The position numbers and the translations under genes are program-made. The notes beneath the pieces were generated by a model. It searched no databases and was not told the origin of the DNA. It worked only from the letters and a program-made list of their open reading frames with translations. From Enhydrobacter sp. (GTDB lineage Bacteria > Pseudomonadota > Alphaproteobacteria > Reyranellales > Reyranellaceae): a DNA stretch of 64,000 nucleotides. Positions 18,333 through 27,278 of this stretch are shown piece by piece; the first letter of the stretch is position 1, and every line of letters begins with the position of its first letter. The stretch spans positions 2,046,001-2,110,000 of the forward strand of contig NZ_CP126889.1 of the NCBI RefSeq assembly GCF_030246845.1, in the 5' to 3' direction.

Positions 18333-18375
18333 TGAACCAAAGAGAAGGTCGATAGTCGATACAACCTATACGAGC

Positions 18376-18403
18376 TTTACTTATGGTGTATGCGTTCTAT
18401 ACT
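18376..18403 (+). promoter_or_regulatory. Putative promoter of comM
   Basis: In a locally AT-rich stretch, TTTACT (18376-18381) and TATACT (18398-18403) are separated by 16 bases. The predicted transcript would start about 20 bases before the ATG at 18433. Only sequence resemblance supports it. Confidence 0.45.
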
Positions 18404-18432
18404 TGTTCCCGTCGAGAGGCCGGAGAACGGGC

Positions 18433-20055
18433 ATGCAGGCGAAGGTGCGGACGGTGGCGTTTCAGGGTGTGGATGTGCTGCCGATCGATGTCCAGGTGAT
18501 GATCGCGCCGGGACAGCTCGCCTTCACCGTGGTCGGTCTTGCAGACAAGGCGGTCGGCGAGAGTCGGGAGCGGGTGCGGGCGGCCTTGCGCGCCTTGGGG
18601 TTGGCCCTGCCGCCGCAACGCATCACGGTCAATCTCTCGCCGGCCGACCTCGCCAAGGAGGGCAGCCACTACGACCTGCCGATCGCGCTCGGGCTCCTGG
18701 TGGCGATGGGGGTGGTGACCCGAGAGAGCGTGGCGGGCTTCGTTGCATTGGGCGAGCTTGCGCTCGATGGCTCCCTGACGCGCGTGCCGGGCGTGCTGCC
18801 GGCCGCCATTGCTGCGGCGTCGACCGGACGCGGCATCATCTGTCCGGCCGCCTGCGGCGGCGAGGCTGCCTGGGGCGGCTTCCAGCCAGCGGACGATCCC
18901 GATCGGCCGCCGGTGCTCGCCGCGCCCACCCTGCTGGCGCTGATCAACCAACTGCGCGGCCAGCAGACCCTGCCGGCGCCGCAGGCGCTCGTGTCCGAGG
19001 ACGAGGTCTCTTACCCCGATCTCGCCGAGATCAAGGGCCAGGAGACGGCCAAGCGCGTGCTCGAGATCGCGGCGGCTGGCGGCCACAATCTCCTGATGAT
19101 TGGCCCACCCGGTTCGGGCAAGTCGATGCTGGCGGCGCGCCTGCCGGGCCTCCTGCCGCCGCTCGAGGCGGAGGAGGCGCTGGAAGCGACGATGCTGCGT
19201 TCGCTGGCGGGCGAGACGGGCGACGGAAGGCTGTCGCGAAGGCGCGCCTTTCGCGATCCGCATCATTCGGCGACCCTGCAGGCCCTGGTGGGCGGTGGGG
19301 CGCGCGCCAAACCGGGCGAGGTGTCGCTCGCCCATCATGGTGTGCTGTTCCTCGACGAGTTGCCGGAATTCAGCCGCGCCACCCTCGAGGCGTTGCGCCA
19401 GCCGATCGAGACCGGTCGCATCACTGTCGCCCGCGCGGCGGCGCACGTCACCTATCCGGCCCGCTTCCAGCTCGTGGCGGCAATGAATCCCTGCCGCTGC
19501 GGGCATCTCATGGAAGCCGGGCGCGGCTGCGGACGGGCGCCGCGCTGCGGCATCGACTACCAGGCCAAGCTCTCGGGGCCGCTGCTCGATCGCATCGATC
19601 TCTGCATCGACGTGCCGCCGGTCGACGCGGCCGATCTGGCGCTGCCGCCGCCGGCGGAAAGCTCGGCCGACGTGGCGGCCCGGGTCGCCGTGGCGCGCGC
19701 CGTCCAGCGCGACCGCCTGACGGCGCTCGACCGGAAGGGCAAGCTGGTCGAGATCGAGAGCGAGCCCAGCGCCGGCCTCCTGTCGGAGCGGGCCCGCCAT
19801 TGGAGCAAGCCGCGCTGCAATGCCGATACCGACGGTGCGTTGCTCGCGGCCATCGCCGAGCCGGATGCCGAAGGACGTGCCTTGCTGACGCGTGCTGCCG
19901 AACGGCTGGGCCTCTCGGCGCGCGCCTGGCACCGCACGCTGCGGGTGGCACGCACGCTCGCCGATCTCGACGGCTCGGATGCCGTGCGCCGCCTGCATGT
20001 CGCCGAGGCGCTGTCCTATCGCCGTGCCGAGGCGCGGCCGGCGCTGGCGGCGTAG
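18433..20055 (+). CDS. comM: YifB/ComM family Mg-chelatase-like AAA+ ATPase
   Basis: 540 residues. Three parts are visible: an N-terminal Lon-like fold (residues 1-180; FTVVGLADKAVGESRERVRAAL), an AAA+ core with Walker A GPPGSGKS (224-231) and the LFLDELPEF Walker B, and a C-terminal Mg-chelatase-like domain. Between them is a cysteine cluster NPCRCGH...GCG...RCG that probably binds zinc. ComM helicases promote branch migration during natural transformation; homologues are also present in bacteria with no known competence. The ATG at 18433 follows CGGAGAAC. It ends 2 bases from the convergent MBL gene. Confidence 0.93.
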   Translation: MQAKVRTVAFQGVDVLPIDVQVMIAPGQLAFTVVGLADKAVGESRERVRAALRALGLALPPQRITVNLSPADLAKEGSHYDLPIALGLLVAMGVVTRESVAGFVALGELALDGSLTRVPGVLPAAIAAASTGRGIICPAACGGEAAWGGFQPADDPDRPPVLAAPTLLALINQLRGQQTLPAPQALVSEDEVSYPDLAEIKGQETAKRVLEIAAAGGHNLLMIGPPGSGKSMLAARLPGLLPPLEAEEALEATMLRSLAGETGDGRLSRRRAFRDPHHSATLQALVGGGARAKPGEVSLAHHGVLFLDELPEFSRATLEALRQPIETGRITVARAAAHVTYPARFQLVAAMNPCRCGHLMEAGRGCGRAPRCGIDYQAKLSGPLLDRIDLCIDVPPVDAADLALPPPAESSADVAARVAVARAVQRDRLTALDRKGKLVEIESEPSAGLLSERARHWSKPRCNADTDGALLAAIAEPDAEGRALLTRAAERLGLSARAWHRTLRVARTLADLDGSDAVRRLHVAEALSYRRAEARPALAA

Positions 20056-20057
20056 CG

Positions 20058-20792
20058 TCAGATCGAGACCACCATGCCGTCCTCGGCGGCTTCGCAGGCG
20101 AACGCCTCGCGACAGCCAAGCATGTCGGGGCTCATATGGGTCAGGATCACGCGTCTGGCGCCGATCGCCGGCAGGTGCGCGACGAGCGTCTCATAGTCGA
20201 GGTGGAACTTGACCTTCTTGTCCCTGAAATAGGCCTCGGCGACAAAGAGATCCGCACCGCGCGCCGCGTCGCCCAGCGCCTCGACCCATTCGGTGTCGCC
20301 CGAGTAGCAGATGACCTTGCCGTCGACGCCGATACGCAAGGCGAAGGGCGGCGCGCCGCAGGGATGCTTCATGAGATAAGGCGTCACGTCGGCGCCCTCG
20401 ATGTTGCTGGTTTCGCCTACCTGCATCTCGCGGACCTCGAGGGTGAAGCGCCGCTCGACCCTGCTCGAGCCGGGAAAAAACGTCTCCATCGCGGCCGCCA
20501 GACGGGTCCCGAGGCCGGGCGGCCCGGCGACGACCAGCGGTGTGGTGCGCCGGCTGACGAGCTGCGCGTCGAGGATGAAAAACGGCAGGCCGCCGAAATG
20601 ATCGCCGTGCAGATGCGAGACCATGACGGCGCGAATCTCGTTGGGATCGACGCCGAACTTGCGCAGCGCGACCATCGAGGACGCACCGCAGTCGATCAGG
20701 AAGGCGCCTTGCCGGTCGCGCACCAGGAAGCAGGTGTTGAAGCGTCCGCCGCTGCCGAACGCGTCGCCCGAGCCCAGAAACTGCAACTCCAT
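20058..20792 (-). CDS. MBL-fold metal-dependent hydrolase (RNase Z/arylsulfatase-like)
   Basis: 244 residues from the second of two close ATGs; 20792 has AAGGA at a 7-base spacing, while 20798 would sit on top of that site. The metal-binding motif SHLHGDH (59-65) is present, with the later CYSGDTEWVEAL supplying the bridging Asp and LTHMS the last His. The short single-domain form resembles ribonuclease Z or small cyclic phosphodiesterases. The substrate is unknown. It is divergent from the ptxD-like gene. Confidence 0.85.
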   Translation of the reverse strand: MELQFLGSGDAFGSGGRFNTCFLVRDRQGAFLIDCGASSMVALRKFGVDPNEIRAVMVSHLHGDHFGGLPFFILDAQLVSRRTTPLVVAGPPGLGTRLAAAMETFFPGSSRVERRFTLEVREMQVGETSNIEGADVTPYLMKHPCGAPPFALRIGVDGKVICYSGDTEWVEALGDAARGADLFVAEAYFRDKKVKFHLDYETLVAHLPAIGARRVILTHMSPDMLGCREAFACEAAEDGMVVSI

Positions 20793-20798
20793 GGCCAT

Positions 20799-20848
20799 TT
20801 CCTTGTATTGCGATATATAATATAAGGTATCAAAGATCACGTTATCAG
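20799..20848. promoter_or_regulatory. AT-rich divergent control region of MBL and ptxD-like genes
   Basis: This 50-base stretch is far richer in A/T than its surroundings and contains TATAAT at 20816-20821 on the plus strand, 28 bases before the ptxD-like ATG. No good -35 stands at the right distance. A site for the LysR regulator encoded downstream may be here, but no clear T-N11-A dyad was found. Confidence 0.4.
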
Positions 20849-21865
20849 ATGATGCCGAAGATCGTTCTGTCAAGCTGGGTCCATCCAGAGGTGATCGCCT
20901 TCCTGGCGGGCGCCGCGGAGGTAGTGCCGCACCAGGAGCGCGATGCCCTTCCGGCCGACGAGCTCGGGCGCCGTTGCCGTGATGCGCAGGGGCTGATGGC
21001 CTTCATGTCGGATCGCATCGACGAGGGGTTCTTGCGAGCGTGTCCGGATCTCAAGGTCATCGCCTGCGCCCTGAAGGGCTACGACAATTTCGATGTCGCG
21101 GCCTGCGAGCGGCAGGGCGTGTGGCTCACCATCGTGCCGGACCGGCTGACACTCCCAACCGCGGAACTCGCGATCGGCCTGATGATCGGCCTCGCCCGCA
21201 ACATCCTGCCGGGCGACAGGCTGGTCCGGTCCGGCCGGTTCCGTGGCTGGCGGCCGGTCCTGTACGGTCGCGGACTCGACGGCAGCACGGTCGGCCTGAT
21301 CGGCGTCGGCGCCGTGGGCAAGGCCGTGGCGCGGCGGCTCGCCGGCTTCCAGACGACGCTGCTCTATACCGACCGCGTGCCGCTCTCGCCCGACCAGGAA
21401 GATGCATTGCGCTTGCATTGCGTCTCGCGCGACGAGCTTCTGCGGCGAAGCGACTTCGTTCTCCTGGGCCTGCCGCTTGCCGCCGACACGCGCGGCCTGG
21501 TCGATGCGCGTTTCCTCGAGCGCCTCAAGCGTGGCGCCTGCCTGATCAACATTGCACGTGGCTCGCTCGTCGACGAGACGGCGGTCGCGGACGCGCTCGA
21601 AAGCGGGGCGCTGGGCGGCTACGCGGCCGACGTCTTCGCCTTCGAAGATTGGGCAATCGAAGGTCGCCCGGCTGGCCTCGACGAGAGGCTGCGCACGGCG
21701 CAGGACAGGACGCTCTTCACCCCGCATCTCGGCTCCGCGGTCGACGACGTCCGGCGCGACATCGCCTTGCAAGCCGCGGCGAGCCTGCTCGATGCGTTGC
21801 GCGGCCAGGTTCCGGCCGGGGCCGTGAACCGGCCGTCGGCGGCGCGCGGTATCGTTGTGCCATGA
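20849..21865 (+). CDS. ptxD: Phosphite dehydrogenase-like D-2-hydroxyacid dehydrogenase
   Basis: 338 residues, close to the 336 of PtxD, which oxidises phosphite to phosphate with NAD. From memory of PtxD the alignment runs almost without gaps. It preserves RRCRDAQ (41-47), Met53, Lys76-Gly77, Leu100, Trp134, Tyr139, Arg237 and Glu266. One extra residue later, His293, Ser296 and Arg302 match PtxD His292, Ser295 and Arg301. The stretches FDNFDV-like YDNFDV, VWLTIVPD, LPTAELAIGL and GGYAADVFAFEDWA are PtxD-like rather than general for the superfamily. The NAD motif is GVGAVG (152-157). At PtxD positions 175/176 it has Asp/Arg. The stop overlaps the LysR start (ATGA). No phosphite transporter is nearby. 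Confidence 0.8.
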   Translation: MMPKIVLSSWVHPEVIAFLAGAAEVVPHQERDALPADELGRRCRDAQGLMAFMSDRIDEGFLRACPDLKVIACALKGYDNFDVAACERQGVWLTIVPDRLTLPTAELAIGLMIGLARNILPGDRLVRSGRFRGWRPVLYGRGLDGSTVGLIGVGAVGKAVARRLAGFQTTLLYTDRVPLSPDQEDALRLHCVSRDELLRRSDFVLLGLPLAADTRGLVDARFLERLKRGACLINIARGSLVDETAVADALESGALGGYAADVFAFEDWAIEGRPAGLDERLRTAQDRTLFTPHLGSAVDDVRRDIALQAAASLLDALRGQVPAGAVNRPSAARGIVVP

Positions 21866-22734
21866 TCGATCTGGAACAGGTCCGCACCTTCGTCACCGTC
21901 ATCGAGGCCGGCTCCTTCCAGAGCGCCGCGACGCGGCGGGGCATCGCCCAGCCCACTGTCTCGCAACATGTCCGGAAGCTCGAGGATGCGCTCGGCCGCC
22001 GCCTGGTCGCGCGGTCGCGCACGCAGGCCAGTCCGACCCCGGAAGGAACCCGCTTCCTTCCCTTTGCCCGCGCCCTGCTGCGGCTCGCGGCCCGCGCCGA
22101 GGCGAGCCTCGCGGGCGGCGGACTGGCCATCGGCGCCAGCAGCAACATCGGCATCTACCTTCTCCAGCCGTTCGTCAGCGCCTTTGGCCCACAGGTTTCC
22201 GACCTTGGCCCGATCGACATCCGGATCGGCTCCAACCCCGAGACGGCACGCCGCCTCGAGGAAGCCGAGATCGACATCGCGCTCATGGAGTGGTGGGATG
22301 GCCGGCCCGGTTTCGACGCCGCCGTGTGGCGCGATGAGCCGGTCGTGGTCATCGTTCCGCCCGGCCATCCGTGGGCGCGCCGCCAGTGGATCGACAAGAC
22401 GATGCTGATGGACGCCTCCTTGATCGGCGGCGAGCCCGGCACCGGCACGGCGCGGCTGCTGCAGGAGCGACTGGGCATCGATGCCGCCCGGCTCAAGACC
22501 AGCCTCCAGCTCGGCAGCACCGAGGCGGTGAAGCAGGCCGTGCGTGCAGGCCTCGGCGTCTCTGTGACGCTCGCGAGCGCCGTCCACGAAGAGATCGCCG
22601 CCGGCCAGCTCGCGGCCGCCCGACTGCGCGGCGGCCGGCTCTCCAAGCCGCTCTATTCGATCGTTCCCGACCATGCGCTGCCGCGCAGTGCCGCCCGCCG
22701 GTTCGCGGCGTTCTTGCAGGGCAAGGCGGCATGA
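21862..22734 (+). CDS. LysR family transcriptional regulator
   Basis: 290 residues. The winged helix-turn-helix covers about residues 1-60 (LEQVRTFVTVIEAGSFQSAATRRGIAQPTVSQHVRKLEDALG) and a periplasmic-binding-protein-like effector domain follows. Start and stop overlap both neighbours by four bases. In Pseudomonas the phosphite operon ptxABCDE also ends in a LysR gene (ptxE), so this protein is the likely regulator of the unit. Unlike most LysR genes it lies within the unit rather than divergent from it. Confidence 0.9.
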   Translation: MIDLEQVRTFVTVIEAGSFQSAATRRGIAQPTVSQHVRKLEDALGRRLVARSRTQASPTPEGTRFLPFARALLRLAARAEASLAGGGLAIGASSNIGIYLLQPFVSAFGPQVSDLGPIDIRIGSNPETARRLEEAEIDIALMEWWDGRPGFDAAVWRDEPVVVIVPPGHPWARRQWIDKTMLMDASLIGGEPGTGTARLLQERLGIDAARLKTSLQLGSTEAVKQAVRAGLGVSVTLASAVHEEIAAGQLAAARLRGGRLSKPLYSIVPDHALPRSAARRFAAFLQGKAA

Positions 22735-23435
22735 AGCGCGCTGTCGCCCTGCGCCATCTCGCCTTCGAGGACCTCGGGCTCCTGACGGACGTGCTGTCGG
22801 CCGAACAGTACGAGGTGAGCTACCGCGAGGCCGGCGTGGACGGGCTCTGCGACCTTCGACTCGCTCCCGAAGATTTGCTGGTCGTATTGGGCGGCCCGAT
22901 CAGCGCCTGCGACGACCGTCGCTATCCCTTCCTGATCGAGGAACTCCGCTTGATCGAGCAGAGCCTGCGGCGCGACGTGCCGGTGCTGGGCATTTGCTTG
23001 GGGGCGCAGCTCCTCGCTCGGGCGCTCGGCGCGCGCGTCTACGCCGGATCGGCCAAGGAGATCGGCTTCGCGCCTGTCACGCTGACGGCGGACGGACGGG
23101 CGAGTTGCCTGGCGATCCTCGAGCGCGAGGCGAGCCCGGCATTGCATTGGCATGGCGACACCTTCGACCTCCCCGCCGGCAGCCATCGCCTGGCGTCGAC
23201 CGATATCACGCCCAACCAGGCGTTCGGCCTCGGCGCTCGCCTGCTCGGTCTGCAGTTCCATCTCGAGGCCGACCTTTCGCGGTTCGAACGCTGGTTGATC
23301 GGACATACAGGGGAGCTCGCGGCCGAGGGGATCGATGTCGGCCGCTTGCGCGCCGACGGCTGCAGACACGCGGCGTTGCTGACCCGTTCCGGACGCGCGG
23401 TGCTGGGGAGCTGGATTGGCCATCTGCGGCCCTGA
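22731..23435 (+). CDS. Class I glutamine amidotransferase (GuaA-like)
   Basis: 234 residues, a single GATase1 domain. The nucleophile is Cys89 in LGICLGAQLLARALG; His178 and Glu180 in LQFHLEAD complete the triad. The oxyanion region is LGGPIS. Stand-alone proteins of this type resemble the amidase half of GMP synthase and are of varied or unknown function. It is translationally coupled to the LysR gene (ATGA at 22731), so it belongs to the ptxD-like unit, though no phosphite role is known for such enzymes. Confidence 0.9.
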   Translation: MKRAVALRHLAFEDLGLLTDVLSAEQYEVSYREAGVDGLCDLRLAPEDLLVVLGGPISACDDRRYPFLIEELRLIEQSLRRDVPVLGICLGAQLLARALGARVYAGSAKEIGFAPVTLTADGRASCLAILEREASPALHWHGDTFDLPAGSHRLASTDITPNQAFGLGARLLGLQFHLEADLSRFERWLIGHTGELAAEGIDVGRLRADGCRHAALLTRSGRAVLGSWIGHLRP

Positions 23436-23530
23436 ACGAGCGCGCTCGTATCGCAGGGTCGGGCAACGACCGGCACTGGCGGCCCGGAAGGCGATAGCGT
23501 AGAAGGCTGTCCGCCCGAGGAGAGGCGTTG

Positions 23531-24340
23531 ATGCGCGCTGCGTTCGGCTTGGTGATTTTTCTCGCCTTCTGTCTCGGCGCCGGCGCTCCGGCCGCGCGGG
23601 CCGCGCTGCCCAGCCCCTATCTCGAAGAGCTGACCTGGACCGAGCTGCGCGACGCGCTGGCGGCCGGGACCACGACCGTCATCGTGCCGGTCGGCGGCAC
23701 CGAGCAAAGCGGCCCCCATCTCGCGCTCGGCAAGCACAATGCCCGGGTGAAGGTGCTGGCCGGCCGCATCGCCACGCGCCTGGGAGACACGCTGGTGGCG
23801 CCGGTGGTGGCTTACGTACCGGAGGGTAGTATTTCGCCGCCTACCGGCCATATGCGCTTTCCCGGCACGATCTCGGTGTCCGCGACGGCGTTCAAGGGCG
23901 TGCTCGAAGGCGCGGCGGAGAGTCTCAAGCGGGCCGGGTTCACGCACATCGTGCTGATCGGCGATCATGGCGGCTATCAGACGCTGCTCAAGGAAGTGGC
24001 CGACCATTTGAACCATTTGTGGACCGCAAGCGGCGCCCGGGCGCATTTCATCGCGGCTTACTACGGTGCCGCTCAAACGGCCTATGTGCGGGCGCTGCGG
24101 GCCAAGGGCCTGAGCGATGCGGAGATCGGTACCCATGCCGGGCTCGCCGACACCTCGCTGGAGCTTGCCACCGATCCGGCGATGGTGCGGCTCGACCGCC
24201 TTGCCGCGGCGCAGGGGGCGAAGAGCGGCGTTGCCGGCGATCCGCGGCGGGCCAGCGCCGCGCTCGGCCAGCTTGGTGTCGACCTCATCGTCGACGAGAC
24301 TGTGACGGCGATCAGAAAGGCGCGGCTGGATAAGCAGTGA
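23531..24340 (+). CDS. Exported creatininase-family amidohydrolase
   Basis: 269 residues from ATG 23531 (a TTG directly precedes it), with GAGGAGAGGCG upstream. A signal peptide ends around AARAALP, which is unusual because most creatininase-family enzymes are cytoplasmic. The core motif PVGGTEQSGPHL (53-64) gives metal ligands Glu58 and His63. The usual third ligand Asp is replaced in GKHN, and the GHGGN motif is GDHGGY (145-149). The reaction is unknown; members hydrolyse creatinine or formamide-like amides. It is followed after 4 bases by a propeller gene. Confidence 0.82.
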   Translation: MRAAFGLVIFLAFCLGAGAPAARAALPSPYLEELTWTELRDALAAGTTTVIVPVGGTEQSGPHLALGKHNARVKVLAGRIATRLGDTLVAPVVAYVPEGSISPPTGHMRFPGTISVSATAFKGVLEGAAESLKRAGFTHIVLIGDHGGYQTLLKEVADHLNHLWTASGARAHFIAAYYGAAQTAYVRALRAKGLSDAEIGTHAGLADTSLELATDPAMVRLDRLAAAQGAKSGVAGDPRRASAALGQLGVDLIVDETVTAIRKARLDKQ

Positions 24341-24344
24341 ATCC

Positions 24345-25625
24345 ATGAAAATGAAACGTCTTGTTGCCCTCCCCGCCCTGGCGGTCGTCTTGGCGGGATG
24401 GTGGGCCGCGGCACAAACGAGCCCGCAAGCGCCCGCCGCCGCCCAGCCGATCGTCACCATCCCGGGCATGCCGCCGGTGATCGACCCGAGCAACCTCTAC
24501 AGCGAGACCGCGGCCGACAAGATGAGTCCCGCGGTCGAAGGCGCGCTGCCGCGCATCTATGTTCCCAACCGCCGCGGCAACAACGTGACCGTGATCGATC
24601 CGGCGACCCTGCAGGTCGTCGACACCTTCAAGGTGGGCATCAACCCGCAGCATGTGGTGCCGTCATGGGATCTCAGGACGCTGTGGGTCGCCAACAACGC
24701 CGAGGGCCGCACCGACGGCAGCCTGACGCCGGTCGATCCGCTGACCGGCAAGCCGGGCGAGCCGGTCGCGGTCGACGATCCCTACAACCTCTATTGGACG
24801 CCCGATGGCCGCTACGCGATCGTCGTCGCCGAGGAGTACCGGCGGCTCGACTTCCGCGATCCGCGGACGATGAAGCTCGAGTTCTCGATCCCAGTGCCCA
24901 AATGCGGCGGCGTCAACCATGCCGATTTCTCGATCGACGGCACCTATGCGCTCTTCACCTGCGAGTTCGACGGTGCCGTCACCAAGATCGACATGGTGAA
25001 CCACAGCGTCATCGGTACGCTGGTGCTGACGCCGTTCTACCAGCGTCCCGACGTCGTCGCGCAGCTCGAGGTGTTCGAGAAGAAGCCAGCGATCGTGAGC
25101 GACTCGCTGGAGCTGGGCGGTGCCATCTGCGCCTCGCGCGGCATGCCCCAGGACGTTCGCATCTCGCCCGACGGCAGGCTGTTCTACGTCGCGGACATGC
25201 TGGCCGACGGCGTGCACATCGTCGACGGCGTCTCGTTCCGCCAGGTCGGCTTCATCCCGACCGGCATCGGCGCACATGGGCTCTATCCCAGCCGCGACGG
25301 CAAGCTCCTTTATGTCGCCAACCGCGGCAGCAACAAGATGCTGGGGCCGCGCCACGGCAAGGGCAGCGTGTCGGTGATCGACTTCGCGACGCAGGAGGTG
25401 GTGGCCAACTGGCCGATCCCCGGCGGCGGCAGCCCGGACATGGGCAACGTCTCGGCCGACGGCAAATATCTCTGGCTGTCGGGCCGGTTCGACAATGTGG
25501 TCTATCGTTTCGATACCGCGACCGGCGCTGTCGACCAGGTCAAGGTCGGCCGCGAGCCGCACGGGCTCGCCGTCTGGCCACTGCCCGGCCGCTACTCGCT
25601 CGGGCATACCGGCAACATGCGCTGA
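24345..25625 (+). CDS. Exported YVTN/YncE-type beta-propeller protein
   Basis: 426 residues with a signal peptide ending near AAAQT. Blade repeats include RIYVPNRRGNNVTVIDPATLQVVDTF, LLYVANRGSNKMLG, GSVSVIDFATQEVVANW and GKYLWLSGRFDNVVYRFD. The final GREPHGLAVWPLPGRYSLGHTGNMR closes the propeller. Four bases separate it from the creatininase-like gene, so they form a periplasmic pair. It could bind a quinone or heme partner, but no CxxCH motif is present. Function unknown. Confidence 0.85.
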   Translation: MKMKRLVALPALAVVLAGWWAAAQTSPQAPAAAQPIVTIPGMPPVIDPSNLYSETAADKMSPAVEGALPRIYVPNRRGNNVTVIDPATLQVVDTFKVGINPQHVVPSWDLRTLWVANNAEGRTDGSLTPVDPLTGKPGEPVAVDDPYNLYWTPDGRYAIVVAEEYRRLDFRDPRTMKLEFSIPVPKCGGVNHADFSIDGTYALFTCEFDGAVTKIDMVNHSVIGTLVLTPFYQRPDVVAQLEVFEKKPAIVSDSLELGGAICASRGMPQDVRISPDGRLFYVADMLADGVHIVDGVSFRQVGFIPTGIGAHGLYPSRDGKLLYVANRGSNKMLGPRHGKGSVSVIDFATQEVVANWPIPGGGSPDMGNVSADGKYLWLSGRFDNVVYRFDTATGAVDQVKVGREPHGLAVWPLPGRYSLGHTGNMR

Positions 25626-25634
25626 CGATCCGGC

Positions 25635-27227
25635 TCAGGGGTCGATCAGGACGCCGGGATTCATCAGGCCCTTGGGATCGAGCTCGCGCTTGGCGCCGCG
25701 CAGTGCGCGGGCGAACAGCTCGGGGCGTTGCCTGTCGTAGAACGGCCGATGGAACCGGCCGACGGCATGATGATGGGTGGTGGTCCCACCATGCTCCACC
25801 GTCGCGGCGGTGCAGGTGGTCAGGACGTCCATGAACTGCTCGAGCTGGCGGCGCTTGTCGAGAAGGCCGCCGAAGGTGAAGTAGAGGCAGGGCCCGTCGG
25901 GATAGACGTGCGTGAAGCGGCAGGTCACGGTGCCGTCGCGGCCGGTGACGCGCCGGATCGTGTCCCTGGTGATCGCGGTGATCTTCTGGTGGAAGTCGCG
26001 AAAGCGCTCCCATGTCATCGATGTCTCGAAGGTCGAGGACATGATGCCGCGCGCCACCGCATGCTCGCTATAGTGCGGCGCCCGGATGAAGCGGTTCCGC
26101 CAGGCGCCGGCGGCGCCGGAGCGATGGGCATTCTCGTCGTCGGGGTCAGCCGGATCGACGACGCCACCATGGTCGCCGCAGATCTCGATCGCGCGCGCCA
26201 TCCAGGCGTCCAGCGGGTGGTTGCCTGATTCGAAGCCGAGCACCAGGACCGCCTGCTCGTTGTCCCAAGGCACGCCGGGCAGCGCCTCGCGTGCTTCGAG
26301 CAGACGACAGTTGGCGGGGTAGAGCCCGGCCTGGGTGATGGTCCGGACGGCGTCGGCGCCGGTGTAGAAGTCCCTGAACCGCACCGACGCCGACGCGCGA
26401 AAGGTCGGCTTCCTGCGCAGGCGGACCCAGGCCTCGGTGATGATGCCGAAGATGCCTTCAGATCCCAGGATCAGGCGGTCCGGACTCGGCCCTGCGCCCG
26501 AGCCCGGCAGGCGGCGGGTCTCCAGCGCACCGGTCGGCGCCACCATGCGGATGCTTTCGACGAAATCGTCGATGTGGGTGTAGAGCGTGGCGTAGTGGCC
26601 GCCCGAGCGCGTGGCGATCCAGCCGCCGAGCGTCGAGCAGCGATAGGCCTGCATGTAGTGACGCATGGTGAAGGGCGTGGCGCGCAGCTGGTCCTCGATC
26701 GCCGGACCATAGATGCCGGCCTGGATACGTGCCGCCTGGCTCACCGGGTCGACCTCGAGCACCTTGTCCATATGGCGGGTCGAGATGGTCACGACCTTGT
26801 CCGCGGATGCCGGCGGCTCGATGCCCTTCACGACCGAGCTGCCCCCGCCATAGGGGATGACGGTGGCGCCGATCCCGTCGCACCAGTCGAGGACCCGCAC
26901 GACGTCCTGCTCGCTCTCCGGGAAGGCCACGGCGTCGGGCGGCTGGGGGACCGAGCGCATGAACATGCGGATCGCATCGAAGGCTGCCTTGCCGTAGCTG
27001 TGCTCGAGCCGCGTCAGGTGGTCGGTCTGCACCAGCGACTGCAGCGAGGCGGGCACGCTGACCCTGGATGGCCGCAACGTGAACTCTTCCGGTCTGGGCG
27101 GCGGCGTGACGTCGAACGCCGCGATGCCGTAGCGCTTGGCGATCTCGGCCTCCCAGGGCGCTATCTCCCCGGGCGAAAGGTCTTCATCGGCATAGCCCCA
27201 GGCGTAGAACTTTTTCTGCCGGCGCAT
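25635..27227 (-). CDS. FAD-binding oxidoreductase (alkyl-DHAP synthase/GlcD-like)
   Basis: 530 residues. The FAD-binding PP-loop is VIPYGGGSSVVKG; further FAD contacts are STLGGWIATRSGGHYATLYTHIDDFVESIRMVAPTG and LGSEGIFGIITEAWVRL. The N-terminus (KKFYAWGYADEDLSPGEI) and the C-terminal EHGGTTTHHHAVGR, with its His-rich active-site loop, match alkyldihydroxyacetonephosphate synthase-like flavoproteins. In bacteria such proteins oxidise hydroxy acids or act on unknown substrates. It is the last gene of the minus-strand transporter unit, 51 bases after the permease, so it may process the imported compound. Confidence 0.9.
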   Translation of the reverse strand: MRRQKKFYAWGYADEDLSPGEIAPWEAEIAKRYGIAAFDVTPPPRPEEFTLRPSRVSVPASLQSLVQTDHLTRLEHSYGKAAFDAIRMFMRSVPQPPDAVAFPESEQDVVRVLDWCDGIGATVIPYGGGSSVVKGIEPPASADKVVTISTRHMDKVLEVDPVSQAARIQAGIYGPAIEDQLRATPFTMRHYMQAYRCSTLGGWIATRSGGHYATLYTHIDDFVESIRMVAPTGALETRRLPGSGAGPSPDRLILGSEGIFGIITEAWVRLRRKPTFRASASVRFRDFYTGADAVRTITQAGLYPANCRLLEAREALPGVPWDNEQAVLVLGFESGNHPLDAWMARAIEICGDHGGVVDPADPDDENAHRSGAAGAWRNRFIRAPHYSEHAVARGIMSSTFETSMTWERFRDFHQKITAITRDTIRRVTGRDGTVTCRFTHVYPDGPCLYFTFGGLLDKRRQLEQFMDVLTTCTAATVEHGGTTTHHHAVGRFHRPFYDRQRPELFARALRGAKRELDPKGLMNPGVLIDP

Positions 27228-27278
27228 CGCTCCTCCTCAACGCTGTGGGCGCAATGATCGGAGCCGCGGGCACGGCGA

